From contig NZ_HE610986.1 of assembly GCF_000285535.1 (NCBI RefSeq), positions 642,662 through 699,414 on the forward strand: 56,753 nt of DNA. Direction: 5' to 3'. This document shows positions 19,101-27,528 of the stretch, piece after piece. The translations under genes and the position numbers were made by a program. Position 1 is the first letter of the stretch. Every line of letters begins with the position of its first letter. Under the pieces are notes generated by a model. It saw nothing but the letters and a program-made list of their open reading frames with translations. It was not told the origin of the DNA and ran no database searches. This DNA is from Bacillus timonensis (lineage in GTDB: Bacteria; Bacillota; Bacilli; Bacillales; Bacillaceae_L).

Positions 19101-19619
19101 ATTCTTGCAGATGGAGAAATTTCCATTATCTTGACATGGGGAGACACACCTCGGGACTTAGATTCACACTTAACTGGACCAGTTGTAAATGGTAATGATC
19201 GCTTCCATATTTATTTTGGAAATAAAAATTATTATTCAGGTGGCCAATTAATCGCGAATTTAGACCGAGATGATGTAACATCCTATGGTCCTGAAACAGT
19301 TACGATTAATCAACAGTCAGCTGGGACATACAGCTATTACGTTCGTGATTACACGAATCGTTACAATGAGACTAGTACGGGTCTTTCGAACTCAGGAGCA
19401 AAAGTTGATGTCTACTTCGGTAATGAGTTAGTCAAAACATTCTACGCACCTACCAACCAAACTGGTACTGTGTGGAAAGTGTTTGATTTAAACGGCACTA
19501 CGATTACACCTATTAATGAAATGTATGGAGAATATTCAACTATTCAAAGTGTAGGTAACAACCCTGGTATCGAACCTGCAGTTTGGAATTCATTACTAGA
19601 AGAAAAAACATATGAATAA
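16188..19619 (+). CDS. CWB2 wall-binding protein with carboxypeptidase-regulatory and DUF2135-like domains
   Basis: A 1143-aa secreted protein, the only one of the seven CWB2 genes on the plus strand. The start is the TTG at 16188, five bases after GAAGGG. A signal peptide follows (ending TNAQ). Three CWB2 repeats occupy about 34-323 (RYETAVTIS, RYQTALQIA, RYETASTIV). Residues about 325-790 form a long beta-rich region with no recognised family. Two carboxypeptidase-regulatory-like (beta-sandwich) domains follow at about 790-866 and 880-980 (LKGEIKDAVTDLPLKDVNV; IIINALNGDELEGAKVQL). The C-terminus resembles DUF2135/YfaP-like domains (LTWGDTPRDLDSHL; YSYYVRDYTNR). Its ligand and role are unknown, and a wall-attached binding or scaffold protein is inferred. 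Confidence 0.93.
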   Translation: MKKIAILLSKIVFVALLFFGLSPQDTNAQTLAANNARISGGDRYETAVTISKTGWANGSNTAVIARGDLYPDALSGAPLATKLNAPILLTRSDKLNSVTKAELTRLKVKNVILLGGEGAINNGVKKEIEKMGITVKRISGATRYQTALQIAKELKPAKNEVVLATGANFPDALAIAPYASEHSVPILLTAPKKIDNGVLDYTKQFSSVTIIGGTNAIDPSIEKKFTNATRIKGKDRYETASTIVRELYNENKKIYISTGANFPDALTGSVLAAKNKTGILLTKKSSIPDSLNIVFPQQKVNSFQVFGGKGVVEEKVITDLQKLLVSFKGTIGGGEVSTKAKFLTEKEATEFEKNAINVTVGDNGSLTYVIKDASKFSFKKDDLVFFPPSEENPTGMIVQVMKSTKTSNGQLQLQVGQPAIEDVFSELNIQLDQYLTTDQLVDMNLEDGVSLKVGDQTVQSMEEFYQLKQANQFLASSDKMYLSFNLDLDSLLKPKTDSDAGTGSEDDSDFVVGSTQKDLALSGSFEIDKIKPVADVKRSKIAKKWKSFDFGITYNSTAKMDLTGKLKGIYGLKNNTNYGIGDDDSWVQLEGVERDDRLSLASFTFVPGPVVVQGSGLGDGGYKKVPVGITLFITTTLEGKFNIDLHIGYVKTDKTNMGIKWDKKSDDFDPYWNVTPVKNEVTGDVKGAIALTKKYGADVALNVGGLLPAVLENDFNMSNTAKGEGYLKLNLLNGTVEKDGCVSNDFDISLQSRVKYRLAVKLWSIEAGREGEFEIGTLPIYNNKQEFCVNSGTLKGEIKDAVTDLPLKDVNVTILKDNFPVKTLKSDNEGKYEIKLFNGTYDVTYTKDGYSKLQYYNVEIDSNQVKHNPKMRLLSNDYVNSPGSIGGIIINALNGDELEGAKVQLRKGHNVRSGEVVKTIQTDEYGEYVVENLQAGYYTAEVSKEGFNKTYIDVISIGGQETYDYHATLRPILADGEISIILTWGDTPRDLDSHLTGPVVNGNDRFHIYFGNKNYYSGGQLIANLDRDDVTSYGPETVTINQQSAGTYSYYVRDYTNRYNETSTGLSNSGAKVDVYFGNELVKTFYAPTNQTGTVWKVFDLNGTTITPINEMYGEYSTIQSVGNNPGIEPAVWNSLLEEKTYE

Positions 19620-19627
19620 AATGGTAG

Positions 19628-19659
19628 GAAGGAAGACTAAATCGTCTTCCTTCTTTTTT
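19628..19659 (+). terminator. Rho-independent terminator of the CWB2-DUF2135 gene
   Basis: GAAGGAAGA pairs with TCTTCCTTC, followed by six T. The T-run overlaps the stop codon of the convergent membrane protein gene at 19658. Confidence 0.9.
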
Positions 19660-20224
19660 AGGAGATTAAACCGAGTATGATAATAAAAAGATAGATAGCA
19701 CTTCCAGCACCAAGAATTATCGCACGAAAAACCTTGTTCATCGGATGGTCTTTCCCATTTTTAATTAGTAATGTATCTTGATCAAACGTTACATCTGGAT
19801 TCATTTTTTGGATTTGGTCAAGTAATAGTTTCGTATTTTTGGATAAAGAAAGAAAAGAAAATGGAAGGTATACTTTTTTACCAGAAAGATATTCAAAAGT
19901 CACATACGGGAATCGTTGGAACCCTTCCCCAATTTCATGTTGTCTGACATGTTTCCGATAGACACTTCGGATCCCTTCCAACGAGTATGACATTTTTTTC
20001 AGACCCATTATGTATACCATTTTCTTTTGATAAATGACAATTCGGTGTTTGTAAAACATAATAGGGATGAAGATTATGGGGAGCAACGGAAGGGATACGA
20101 CCAAGATAACCAATGGATCGTCCATAAACAATACCTTTCTGGCGTTACTCAACCATGCAAGACTACCAAGAACAATATAGTAAACTGTTATAAATAAACT
20201 TCTAGAAATAAGACCAATCTTCAT
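19658..20224 (-). CDS. Membrane protein with PH-like core, unknown function
   Basis: A 188-aa protein. Two hydrophobic segments occur near the N-terminus (about 8-27 and 36-57), then a soluble beta-rich part with YKHRIVIYQKKMVYIMG and VTFEYLSGKKVYLPF, resembling bacterial PH-like membrane proteins. A C-terminal hydrophobic helix follows (about 166-187). The exact family is not certain. The ATG is preceded by AGGAGAG. It ends head-on against the CWB2-DUF2135 gene. Confidence 0.8.
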   Translation of the reverse strand: MKIGLISRSLFITVYYIVLGSLAWLSNARKVLFMDDPLVILVVSLPLLPIIFIPIMFYKHRIVIYQKKMVYIMGLKKMSYSLEGIRSVYRKHVRQHEIGEGFQRFPYVTFEYLSGKKVYLPFSFLSLSKNTKLLLDQIQKMNPDVTFDQDTLLIKNGKDHPMNKVFRAIILGAGSAIYLFIIILGLIS

Positions 20225-20335
20225 AGTACTCTCCTAACCGATGATGAACAGAATCATCTTTATAGACATTTGATTTGCAATTACTTCCATATTATATTAT
20301 CCTACAGGACTTTGTACACAGATATTTTGAACTAT

Positions 20336-20369
20336 AAAAAAAGAAACGGCTCCAGAAAAAAGCCGTTTC
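20336..20369 (-). terminator. Rho-independent terminator of the SGNH hydrolase gene
   Basis: On the minus strand GAAACGGCT and AGCCGTTTC form a 9-bp stem, followed by seven T (plus 20336-20342). Confidence 0.92.
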
Positions 20370-20376
20370 CAAAAGT

Positions 20377-21183
20377 CTACTTAGCTACAAAATAGTTTAT
20401 TAAATAGTCTGCCCAAACCTTATGCCCTTTTTCACTAGGCAATCCATCAACCAGATAATCCTCTATATCATCCGTTTGATGATCAGGCCAAGCTGTCCAA
20501 TGATCTAAATAAATATAACCATTTTGCTCGGCAAATCCTTTTAATTCTTGTACCTCATTCGGATAATAAGTAGCCTTCAATAATGGATTTGCAGGCTGTA
20601 GCAAGACTGTTAATTCTGGTAGTTGATTATAAAAATCAGTAAGCATTGTCGTAAGATTTTCTAACCGATCATCCATTGTTACCAAACCATTGTCGGCTAA
20701 TATAAAGGGTTCAAGTAATAGAACATCCGGTTTAAGATCAATAACCTCTTGGTATAATTCCTCTGTTACAACTGTTTCGGAGGTAAGATTCGGATATTCA
20801 TGAATCGAAACCTCAAATACATCCTTACCGTATGTATTTTCTAGCTCCTGCTTGAATAATGTCGGCCATCCGTTTGGATCTTCTGGTGTAGACGCTGACC
20901 CCATAATTACAAGTTTTAGCGGTTCTTTTGATTGAATGGCTAATTCAATTTTCGACACAACTTCCTCAGGTAAATTCTTTGTATAAGCTATTAAATCTTC
21001 TTTAGGTGTTTCCCCTTTTTTCTTATCCGAAGCATCTTTACCACTTATTCCTTCAGCTTTCGAGTTTTTTAGCTGTGACTCTGCCTTAGTGGTTGCTTCA
21101 ATTTTACTATCCCAATGAACCTTTCCCGCTATAATTACTGCTAACGAAAGAACGGAAACAAAGATAACTATTAGTTTTTTCAA
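20377..21183 (-). CDS. SGNH/GDSL-like hydrolase, membrane-anchored or secreted
   Basis: A 268-aa protein from the TTG at 21183, placed after GGAGGTAATGGC. It has an N-terminal hydrophobic anchor (LIVIFVSVLSLAVIIAG) and a Lys-rich linker (about 30-65). The SGNH fold is suggested by the first block LVIMGSASTPEDPNGWP, where GSA stands in place of GDS, by DVLLLEPF, and by the closing DGLPSEKGH with the Asp and His of block V. SGNH enzymes deacetylate or cleave esters on glycans and lipids. The substrate here is unknown. Its position among wall-binding genes suggests an envelope polymer. It stands alone with its own terminator. Confidence 0.85.
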   Translation of the reverse strand: MKKLIVIFVSVLSLAVIIAGKVHWDSKIEATTKAESQLKNSKAEGISGKDASDKKKGETPKEDLIAYTKNLPEEVVSKIELAIQSKEPLKLVIMGSASTPEDPNGWPTLFKQELENTYGKDVFEVSIHEYPNLTSETVVTEELYQEVIDLKPDVLLLEPFILADNGLVTMDDRLENLTTMLTDFYNQLPELTVLLQPANPLLKATYYPNEVQELKGFAEQNGYIYLDHWTAWPDHQTDDIEDYLVDGLPSEKGHKVWADYLINYFVAK

Positions 21184-21382
21184 GCCATTACCTCCTCGAA
21201 ACACAAGATTCCTAGTTTAGATTATACAACAAATTGCGTACTCTTTTTAGTAGTTTTAGACATTTCCTGTAATATTTCCACGGAAATTGTTGGAATGCGT
21301 TGTTATTTTACAAAATGTAAACAAGGTTTTCCCCAATTACATCAAAACAAACCCGAAATCTCTTCCTTTGAAAAATAAAAAG

Positions 21383-21411
21383 AGGAACCAAGTCAAATAT
21401 CCTTGATTCCT
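21383..21411 (-). terminator. Terminator of the frameshifted protease-CWB2 gene
   Basis: AGGAACCAAG and CTTGATTCCT form a 10-bp stem with one mismatch. On the minus strand it is followed by CTTTTTATTTTTC. Confidence 0.75.
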
Positions 21412-21422
21412 AAAACAATCAG

Positions 21423-24400
21423 TTAATTCATTAAATCTACTACTTGATTTAGTACTTTATCATCAATTCCACCGCCGATTTGGTGAACTTGATTCGTTTT
21501 ATAGTTTGAAATGACTTTTGATTGTGAACTGTCTACCTTTGAAGAAACTAATAACACCGGTACCTTCCATTTTGCAGCTAAAGGACCCGCTGAAAGTGCA
21601 TCTACTAGTTTTACAGTATCTGAGTGTGCAACCATAATAGATTGCATTTCTGAATTTTTATAGAACGCTTGAATGACTTGTGCATTCGTCACTTGACGCG
21701 TTTTTCCGCTTAGTCGATTGTTAAGTACATTTTGACTTGTGATTTTATTCATTTCATTAATGATCTCAGGTCCAACAACAGTCGTACCCCCGATAAAGTA
21801 CGATGACTTTAAAGCTTCTGCCTTCAGCCATTGATACGTTTTTTTTGGTACTGATTTTTTTTCTGTTAAAATAATTGGTTGTTTCGTTTGGCCGGATTGG
21901 GCCGCAATTGATAATGCATCTGGCTCTCCAAAGCCATATGCCAGATAGGTAGTGTGAACATCAACCAATTTATCAAGTTGTTGAGCAATCAGTAATGACG
22001 TATCATATCGACTCTTTCCACCGATTCGTGTTACGTTGAGTCCTTTTGAAGTTAGAGCTTTTTTTACATCATCTGAAATAACACCTGTTCCTCCAATTAA
22101 AATAACCTTTTTCGCTTTAAGTCGTTGGATTTCCTGTGCTGTTTCGCTTGGTAATTTATCTTTTCTCGTTAATAAGATTGGTGCATCTTCTGCGGATGCT
22201 AATGGTGTCGCTGTTAAACCGTCTGCAATTGCTGCGCCGTTTACAAGTAAGACCGTGTCGGCTTTTGACCATCCTGCTTGTGAAACCTGAACCGCTGTTT
22301 GATATCTTGTTTTACCAACAAGTTTTTCAAGAGGTGGACGTTTATCTGTTACCTTTACCTTTGTCAAAGCACTCGCATTACCTGCTTTATCTGTCGAAGT
22401 AACTTCGATTGTAGTGCCTGCTGTTTGCTTCTTGATAACCATACTAAATTTACCCTTAGAATCCGCTGATGCTCTACCGATTTCTTTGCCTGCTACCTTT
22501 GCGATAACAACTGTAGAAGCCTCAGTACTTCCAGTTAGCACTTCATCTAAATCTGTAATACCGTTAACCTTGGGAGCCGTTGGGGCTGTCGCATCTACGA
22601 CCGTTACTTTTGTAGCTGGACTTACATTTCCAGCATTATCTTTCGCTGTTACTTCAACCACTGTTCCTGCTTTTTGTTTTGATATGGCAACTGAAAACTT
22701 TGCCTTGGCTATCAACATTCCCTGTCCACGTGTTTGTTCCAGCTTTAACGGTTACCTTTGCACCCTTTTCGGCTGTTCCCGTTACTGTTGTGGATTGGTC
22801 GGTTACTCGGTTTACCTGTGGAGCCGCTGGTGCTGTCGCATCTACGACCGTTACTCTTGTTGGTTCACTCACGTTTTGAGAGGAATCCTCTGCAAACACA
22901 TCAATTACTGTCCCTGCTTTTTGTCTTGAAATTGCAATTGTAAAATTACCTGAACTTCCGGCAGTTGCCCTTCCAATTTCTGTTCCCCCAACCTTCGCGT
23001 ACACAATTGCGTTAGCTTCCGCAGTACCAGCTATTAATGTATCAGTATCATCAACCGAATTCACTGCTGGCTTTCCAGGAGGTGTCGTATCGCCTTGATC
23101 CTTTTCTAATAATGTGTACGTAATATCTGTACCTTTATCAGCTGGGACATTAAAACCTTCCTCTGAATTGAAGGTCGTAACAATGGATCCTCCACCCCTT
23201 AATGCTGCATAGTTTCCATTGTAAATTTTCTCTTTAAGTGCATCAAAGAACGTATCCCCTTTAAAGCCATATAACCCCGTTGGTTCTTTTAAAAGCAATG
23301 CAATTCTAAAGTTTGTCATTAACTTTCCAAAAGTCATATCTGGACTAATGTATTTTTTAGCAATATTTTCAATCGCATAATAGTCATTTGCTGAGTCTTC
23401 CATTATTTCTTTAAAAATACGATTTCCTTGCCCAGCTTGGATTTTTATATACTGCATAAATAAATAAGACAATGAATAATTGGACAACGTATCTCCACCC
23501 CAATAGAGAAGTGAATGTCCATTTTGAATAGAAGCTGATGTATTATAATAATTTAATCTATCTGAAAGTCCACTGCCAGAATATATTTGATCTGCGGCTT
23601 CAGATAATCCTTCATTTAGCCATGTCGGCATATAGTCATTTCCTTCTACGAGTACATTCTGATTAAAGTTGACCATATGTTGAAATTCATGGGCTAATGT
23701 GCCATATGCTTGTGATACATCCTTAGATGAATTAAATCCCATGGTTGGGTATGTATCAATGTAAAAAATTTCTGACTCATTGGAATAGGAAGTATTGTAC
23801 AAGTCTCTAGATGAAAAATAACCAGCAACATATCCCCCACTTCCCGTAAATCCATCTTGAATATCAAATGTTAAAATGTTAATTTTCCCATCCTGATTCA
23901 CATCAGATTCTTTCGCAAAATGAGAAGTAATCGGTTCATAGATATTATTATCAAATTCCTTCCCGAGAGTCACTGCCTCAGCATCGGAAATTTGATTGTT
24001 ATGTACCCAAACATTTGCTTTCGAGCCACTGTATGCCAATCTTGCATTAATTGTTGAATGTCCATTTGTTTGTAAATTGACTACCCAAAAGGATTTACTC
24101 TCTCCTACACTATATGATTGGAAAATCGATTTGGAGTTTTTTTGAAACAAATTAACATCTTCACTTGCAGGATCAAATGGAATATTTGCATCCATTCGAT
24201 AGGCACCTTGCTTTAATTGACTATCAAATGTATAAGGGATATCTTTCACATTAAAAGTTCCAGTTGATTGTGCATATTCTCCACTTGTAGATTCATTACT
24301 AATCACCGCATATCGATTGTCGGGAGCAGCCTGATCATCACCCGCTGAATAATATGGATTAGTAACCTTAAAAGTAGCAGAATCTGCATAATAACTGTCA

Positions 24401-24918
24401 TATTCAGTTTGTGAGACTCCAACTTTCATATAAATATAAGGTTGTGTTTCGAAATAAACGATAGGTAAACTTGAATTTAATGTAGCTGCTTGAAAGCTGG
24501 AAGTATTAAACTCACTATTTCCAAGGTATTCTAAAGTATTGGCGTTCTCTATAAAATATTCAATTGTTATAATAGCGTCTTTTTCAATAGTAGCTGTAGT
24601 TTGATAGAATAATTGAATCGTCATGTAATCTGGACCATAAGTAGATGGGATAATGTCTAAAAAGTGGAGATAATGGTTCATGCTATGACTATCTATTAAA
24701 GCACCAATCGCCCCTCCCTTGTTGATAATTGGATAACTTGTTGGATCAAGATAATTTAAATCTTTACCAACTTGTGGCATCGGTTCATCTTTAATATTCA
24801 TATTCGCAAATATGTTTTGCTCATCTTCAGTATCATCAGTCATTATACCTTGTGCACTTGTCACCAAGGGTCCCATTAACAACTGAAGCGCAAGTAATAA
24901 AACAATAACTTTCTTCAT
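21423..24918 (-). pseudogene. Secreted HExxH metalloprotease with Ig domains and CWB2 module, single-base frameshift
   Basis: Two overlapping frames (24918-22654 and 22718-21423) together make one protein of about 1165 residues. Start ATG 24918 (MKKVIVLLLALQLLMG). The signal peptide ends at about residue 23. The catalytic region contains AHEFQHMVNFN near residue 409 and WLNEGLSEAAD near 431, a HExxH...E zinc site resembling M30-type gluzincins. Three bacterial Ig domains follow from about 613. The frame breaks inside the second, near 22700: GNVDSQGK should continue FSVAISKQKAG, but one extra base shifts it. The C-terminal CWB2 repeats are the most divergent in the window (the third starts RQVTNAQVI). 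If the extra base is real, the protease is released without its wall anchor. If it is a sequencing error, the gene is intact. Confidence 0.85.
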
Positions 24919-25219
24919 CTTTCGACATCCTTCCTCATTCTTTTGAACTAGAAGTATATTACCATACAACTAGAAAATATTGTATGAAGATTACTATTTT
25001 ACCAGAAAAAAGTTAAAAAGCTTGTTATCTAGCATCAATAAACTTTTTTCACGAATAAAAATAGTTCTTTTTTCCTATTACATTTTCGACAAATTTCGCC
25101 GATACTACTTTTGGTATGTAAAAATGGAAAATCTATTAATAAGGACAATATAAAAAAAGGGGACATGTTATCTAATACAATTCATTTTAGATAACTATCA
25201 ATTACAAGGAGGAACTATT
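24919..25219. other. Divergent gap with inverted repeats
   Basis: A 301-bp gap between the protease gene and a small plus-strand ORF. It contains the inverted repeat CATACAA-N10-TTGTATG (24963-24986), near the expected protease promoter, and a hairpin at 25167-25195. No other gene is evident. Confidence 0.5.
25167..25195 (+). promoter_or_regulatory. Stem-loop just upstream of a small membrane ORF
   Basis: GTTATCTAA and TTAGATAAC form a perfect 9-bp stem with an 11-nt loop. It ends 10 bp before the AAGGAGG ribosome site of the 43-aa ORF. It has no U-run after it, so it is more likely a leader hairpin or protein-binding palindrome than a terminator. Confidence 0.45.
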
Positions 25220-25351
25220 TTGCATAATTTTCTTACACCAGAAGAAGCTGATAGAAGAAGGAAGAGAAACAAAGTTCTACTATACTGCTTAGTTCCAATA
25301 GCAGTTATAGCGATAAGCGCACTAGTAACGATGTTAACAAACAATATTTGA
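25220..25351 (+). CDS. Small single-span membrane protein, 43 aa
   Basis: TTG start seven bases after a perfect AAGGAGG. The N-terminal half is basic (ADRRRKRNK). The C-terminal half is one hydrophobic helix (YCLVPIAVIAISALV). A strong terminator follows directly, so it is a separate transcription unit. No family is recognised. Confidence 0.6.
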   Translation: MHNFLTPEEADRRRKRNKVLLYCLVPIAVIAISALVTMLTNNI

Positions 25352-25361
25352 GTATTACTCC

Positions 25362-25393
25362 AAAAAACGACAAAACACACTTGTCGTTTTTTT
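25362..25393. terminator. Terminator of the 43-aa membrane ORF
   Basis: AAAACGACAA and TTGTCGTTTT form a 10-bp stem ending in seven T. Confidence 0.85.
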
Positions 25394-25419
25394 ACGTTTA
25401 TAGTTCGTATAAGAATAAA

Positions 25420-25497
25420 AAAGAGGCCCCCCGATAAGAGTCTGGCACCCCTTACGCATACACGTATTTCGATGTGACTCTTATTTCGGACAGCCCC
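25420..25497 (-). terminator. Extended hairpin terminator of the transglycosylase-CWB2 gene
   Basis: ATAAGAGTC and GACTCTTAT (9 bp) are nested inside GGGGC / GCCCC-type outer arms. On the minus strand the outer arm ends in CTCTTTTTTA. It lies just after the stop at 25508. Confidence 0.6.
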
Positions 25498-25507
25498 TAT
25501 TCGTTCA

Positions 25508-27343
25508 TTAGCGAATATTTTTTACTGCTAATTTTGCCAACTCATTATCAACGTTTACAGCATTTTTCCCTCCAAGAAGGATAAACTCACGAATCTTCCG
25601 TTGTGCAATCGTACTTTCAATCGGCTCTGTAACCTTGCCATCCCTCACCAATAATAGTGGCGCATTTTTATCGGCAGCGAGTACAGCACCGGTTAAAGCA
25701 TCTGCAAAGTTATAACCTGTTGCAACTAAAGCTTGCTGGTCACCAAAGTTAAAATTCTTAATTATTGCAGACGCCGTTTCGAAACGATCTTTACCTGATA
25801 TTCTAGTTACCTTACCTGGTAATTGATTTACTACTTTATTACTTACGGCACCTGTTCCACCAATGACGTAAATAGTTGATATCCCATTTAATGCTTGTTT
25901 TGTGGGATTTGGAATTCTGTCAGCTCTTGTTAATAAAATTGGAACTCCATTTTGCGCAGCATATGGACCAACCGCTAGTGCATCCGGATAATTAAAGCCT
26001 GTTGCTACAATAGCTTTTCCTGTCTTTGAACCCAATTCCTTCGCAATTAATTGAGCAGTCTCAAAGCGGTCCACTCCACCAATTCTCCTCACTTCTTTTA
26101 CCGTGGTACGAAGTTCATTTTCTACCGCTTTACTAACAGCACCCGTACTACCTAAAATAATGACTTTATTTGCTCCTAGTCTTTTAATTTCTTTTTTAGT
26201 CGACGCAGTTAGTTTATCTGTATGTGTTAATAAAATCGGAGCATCATATTTAGATGCCAATGGCGCACCGGCTAATGCATCTGGGAAGTCAAAACCTTTC
26301 GCAAGAACAACAGTATTGGCGCCTTCCTGCCAACCAGATTTTGAGATTTCAATAGCTGTATCAAAACGAGTTGAACCAGATAATCTTGACGTAATTGGTT
26401 CGATTGTACCTGATGCCACATACCCAGTTCGATTATCATCTAGTTTCACTTTATAGCGGACCCAATGGCGCTCTGGTGATTGACTAGATGTATCATAATA
26501 AATCGTTGAGTCTATGATTTCGGCAACATGCCTTTTACTAAGTGCTGTTCCTTTACCACCTGCAATTGCGTCTCTTAAGACCGTCCCAGTGACAGTGTAT
26601 ACTTTATCACCATTAGAGAATAGCTGTCTCGATTTTGTTAAAGGTCCTGGAACTTGATAGTGCTTTTTGTTGAATTCAAGTATTACACTATCATCTCCAT
26701 GTTCATATTTAAAATCTTCTCTAGTAAATGGAAGATTTACTAGTTTTATATTGTTGTTATCAAGTTCAATCCTATTAAAAACTTCTTCTTGGTACGCTTT
26801 TGTATTTGGACTACCATCACTTTTAAAAAGCGGACTATTCTTTTCTACTAAACCATTATAGGCTAGTACAGCAAAATACCAATGTTCAATCACATCTCTT
26901 GAGTTGTCGTTAATGGTTGGGATATACCCTTCAACACCCAACTCCCATTTTTCATTTAGAATATCTAAACCCGTATCAATATTATATTGAATATCCTTTT
27001 TTAGCCTTTCCTCATCATACCCTTTATCCGTCACCTGCATGATGCCTATGCCACCATCATCTTGGACATTCGGTATCGTTTGTTTGGCATCCGTCCATTG
27101 TCTCCACGTTGACTCTTGAAAGGCAATAGCCTTTGCCACTTCTGGCGGAATACCACGTTCAATTGCACTTTCGGTTAGCATTTTATTAATATCACTACAC
27201 GTAATCCTTGCCCCGTCCTCTTGACATGGGACCAAGTCAACTTGTAAAAACTCCGTTTCCTGAGTCTCTGCCGCAAACGACTGTCCTGGAAAAAAACTTA
27301 TGACTAACAAAACTACCATGATAGAACTAACTATTTTTCTCAT
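25508..27343 (-). CDS. Lytic transglycosylase with SH3-like and CWB2 wall-binding domains
   Basis: A 611-aa secreted protein. The signal peptide covers about 1-25 (ends SFAA). Residues 45-170 are an SLT-type lytic transglycosylase domain: AIAFQESTWRQW carries the catalytic Glu at 77, followed by GGIGIMQV and YNIDTGLDIL. It would cleave peptidoglycan glycan strands. Residues about 225-318 are beta-rich with SH3-like features (KVYTVTG, WVRYKVKL). Three CWB2 repeats follow (about 322-611: RFDTAIEIS, RFETAQLIA, RFETASAII). It is the only CWB2 protein here with a clear peptidoglycan-lytic domain. The ATG is preceded by AGGAGGC. A sigma-A-like promoter lies at 27377-27404. Confidence 0.92.
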   Translation of the reverse strand: MRKIVSSIMVVLLVISFFPGQSFAAETQETEFLQVDLVPCQEDGARITCSDINKMLTESAIERGIPPEVAKAIAFQESTWRQWTDAKQTIPNVQDDGGIGIMQVTDKGYDEERLKKDIQYNIDTGLDILNEKWELGVEGYIPTINDNSRDVIEHWYFAVLAYNGLVEKNSPLFKSDGSPNTKAYQEEVFNRIELDNNNIKLVNLPFTREDFKYEHGDDSVILEFNKKHYQVPGPLTKSRQLFSNGDKVYTVTGTVLRDAIAGGKGTALSKRHVAEIIDSTIYYDTSSQSPERHWVRYKVKLDDNRTGYVASGTIEPITSRLSGSTRFDTAIEISKSGWQEGANTVVLAKGFDFPDALAGAPLASKYDAPILLTHTDKLTASTKKEIKRLGANKVIILGSTGAVSKAVENELRTTVKEVRRIGGVDRFETAQLIAKELGSKTGKAIVATGFNYPDALAVGPYAAQNGVPILLTRADRIPNPTKQALNGISTIYVIGGTGAVSNKVVNQLPGKVTRISGKDRFETASAIIKNFNFGDQQALVATGYNFADALTGAVLAADKNAPLLLVRDGKVTEPIESTIAQRKIREFILLGGKNAVNVDNELAKLAVKNIR

Positions 27344-27376
27344 ATTGCCTCCTATATTATTTATAGTTATCTATAA

Positions 27377-27404
27377 TTCTACCATTTATATAGTAATTAA
27401 CAAA
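27377..27404 (-). promoter_or_regulatory. Sigma-A-like promoter of the transglycosylase gene
   Basis: On the minus strand, TTGTTA (plus 27399-27404), a 16-bp spacer, then TAGAAT (plus 27377-27382), 34 bp upstream of the start codon. Confidence 0.5.
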
Positions 27405-27459
27405 GGATTAGGGAATATTTGGGGATTCTCAGGTAAATGTAAACCTTTGACTTTTCCTA

Positions 27460-27488
27460 TTGTCATACTGAAGAAATAAGACTATAAT
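27460..27488 (+). promoter_or_regulatory. Sigma-A promoter of the LCP gene
   Basis: TTGTCA, a 17-bp spacer, then a perfect TATAAT at 27483-27488. It lies 40 bp upstream of the ATG. Confidence 0.75.
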
Positions 27489-27528
27489 CTTATAGAATTT
27501 ACATTTTCATACAAGAAGGAGAAAAGGT

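Noticed and set aside
17-27343. Calling the CWB2 proteins N-acetylmuramoyl-L-alanine amidases because CWB2 occurs in LytC/CwlB-like proteins
   Set aside because: None of the seven contains an amidase domain. Only the protein at 25508 has a peptidoglycan-cleaving domain, and that is a transglycosylase.
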